Shown: positions 5,200 to 5,395 of the stretch, piece by piece | Numbering within the stretch: the first letter of the stretch is position 1 | Layout: each line of letters starts with the position of its first letter | DNA from: DASPRM01 sp035319065 | GTDB lineage: Bacteria > Acidobacteriota > Terriglobia > Terriglobales > Acidobacteriaceae | Assembly (NCBI GenBank): GCA_035319065.1 | Contig: DATHDM010000386.1 | Location: 1-5,395, forward strand | Direction: 5' to 3' | Length of the DNA stretch: 5,395 nucleotides | Position numbers and translations under genes: made by a program | Notes under the pieces: model-generated | Database searches by the model: none | What the model was told of the DNA's origin: nothing | Seen by the model: the letters and a program-made list of their open reading frames with translations, nothing else

Positions 5200-5223
5200 C
5201 GCCAGTCACTTGTGTGACAGGCG
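5200..5223. repeat. Nine-pair hairpin (imperfect 24-base palindrome)
   Basis: GTCAC (5205-5209) and GTGAC (5214-5218) enclose loop TTGT. After one A-A mismatch, CGCC (5200-5203) and GGCG (5220-5223) continue the stem. It begins 32 bases after the small ORF's stop. No T-run follows, so it may be an RNA-stabilising stem, a factor-dependent terminator, a REP-like element or a protein-binding dyad. Confidence 0.45.
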
Positions 5224-5284
5224 ATGCACTCTGAACGGGTCAATGAGTGTAATGGCGATGTTTCAACAGCTACGCGGACCGACG

Positions 5285-5313
5285 TTGACACAGACAGAGC
5301 GCGAGGCGAATAT
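5285..5313 (+). promoter_or_regulatory. Possible sigma-70 promoter for the last gene
   Basis: TTGACA (5285-5290) matches the -35 consensus exactly. GAATAT (5308-5313), 17 bases downstream, is a weak -10 (3 of 6). The predicted transcript would have a leader of about 40 bases before the ATG at 5361. Confidence 0.35.
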
Positions 5314-5346
5314 CGTGGTCTGTTCTGCTCGGCTCCAATCCTTCCT

Positions 5347-5353
5347 TAAGGAG
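5347..5353 (+). promoter_or_regulatory. Strong ribosome-binding site
   Basis: TAAGGAG is an almost perfect anti-16S match, seven bases before the ATG at 5361. It is the best-spaced ribosome-binding site in the window and fixes the start of the final, truncated gene. Confidence 0.8.
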
Positions 5354-5360
5354 TTACCCC

Positions 5361-5395
5361 ATGAAGAACATGAAGGTCGGCACCTTGACTGTGGC
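5361..5395 (+). CDS. Start of an unidentified gene (runs off right edge)
   Basis: Eleven complete codons (MKNMKVGTLTV) follow a strong ribosome-binding site before the window ends. The basic start and following small hydrophobic residues would fit a signal peptide or a short N-terminal strand, but too little is present to say. A second in-frame ATG three codons later is less well placed relative to the ribosome-binding site. Confidence 0.7.
   Translation, partial: MKNMKVGTLTV

Noticed and set aside
4723..5395. Repeat of the tRNA 3' end as an attachment site
   Set aside because: I found no second copy of the T-arm/acceptor sequence downstream within the window.
1..5395. CRISPR array or insertion-sequence ends
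   Set aside because: No regularly spaced direct repeats, transposase motifs or terminal inverted repeats were seen.

Overview
The window reads as chromosomal DNA from a high-GC, Gram-negative-like bacterium. It is most likely an acidobacterium, a judgement from protein style: a secreted beta-rich protein, a small double-CxxC zinc ribbon, a stand-alone LigD-type ligase, and a selenocysteine-containing deiodinase-like protein. This placement is inference, since no rRNA or marker gene is present. UGA acts as an ordinary stop in several genes here (2705, 3525, 4602), so the genetic code is standard.

Layout. Bases 1-399 (minus) hold the N-terminal part of an exported protein that runs off the left edge. 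A divergent intergenic region of about 185 bases follows, with a perfect 14-bp palindrome (541-554). The main find lies at 585-1322 (plus): a membrane-anchored thioredoxin-fold protein of the iodothyronine deiodinase family. Its reading frame contains an in-frame UGA at 924-926 exactly at the catalytic position (FGSYT-U-PPF), with a bSECIS-like hairpin at 937-953. Conventional gene calling splits it into two ORFs. Convergent to it, at 1373-1573 (minus), is a small zinc-ribbon protein. Bases 1745-2707 (plus) hold an ATP-dependent DNA ligase of the LigD ligase-domain type, broken by an in-frame UAA just before nucleotidyltransferase motif IV. A short ORF with strong coding character follows (2812-2964), also preceded by an in-frame UGA.

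The second half holds a STAS-domain anti-sigma-factor-antagonist-like protein (3174-3527), an adenosine deaminase family enzyme (3579-4604) and a tRNA-Arg(ACG) (4723-4799) with an extended -10 promoter. The roughly 560 bases after the tRNA are lower in GC than the genes before it. They carry two tiny ORFs with an ATGA overlap, a 9-bp hairpin, and the start of another gene (5361 onward) with a strong ribosome-binding site.

The genes do not form one pathway; strands alternate and most look like independent units. The best candidate for unusual biology is the selenoprotein. Its function requires selA, selB, selC and selD elsewhere in the genome, and its palindromic upstream site suggests regulation by a dimeric repressor or activator. 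The ligase stop is a different matter: it is UAA, not UGA, and is best read as a nonsense mutation or a base error.
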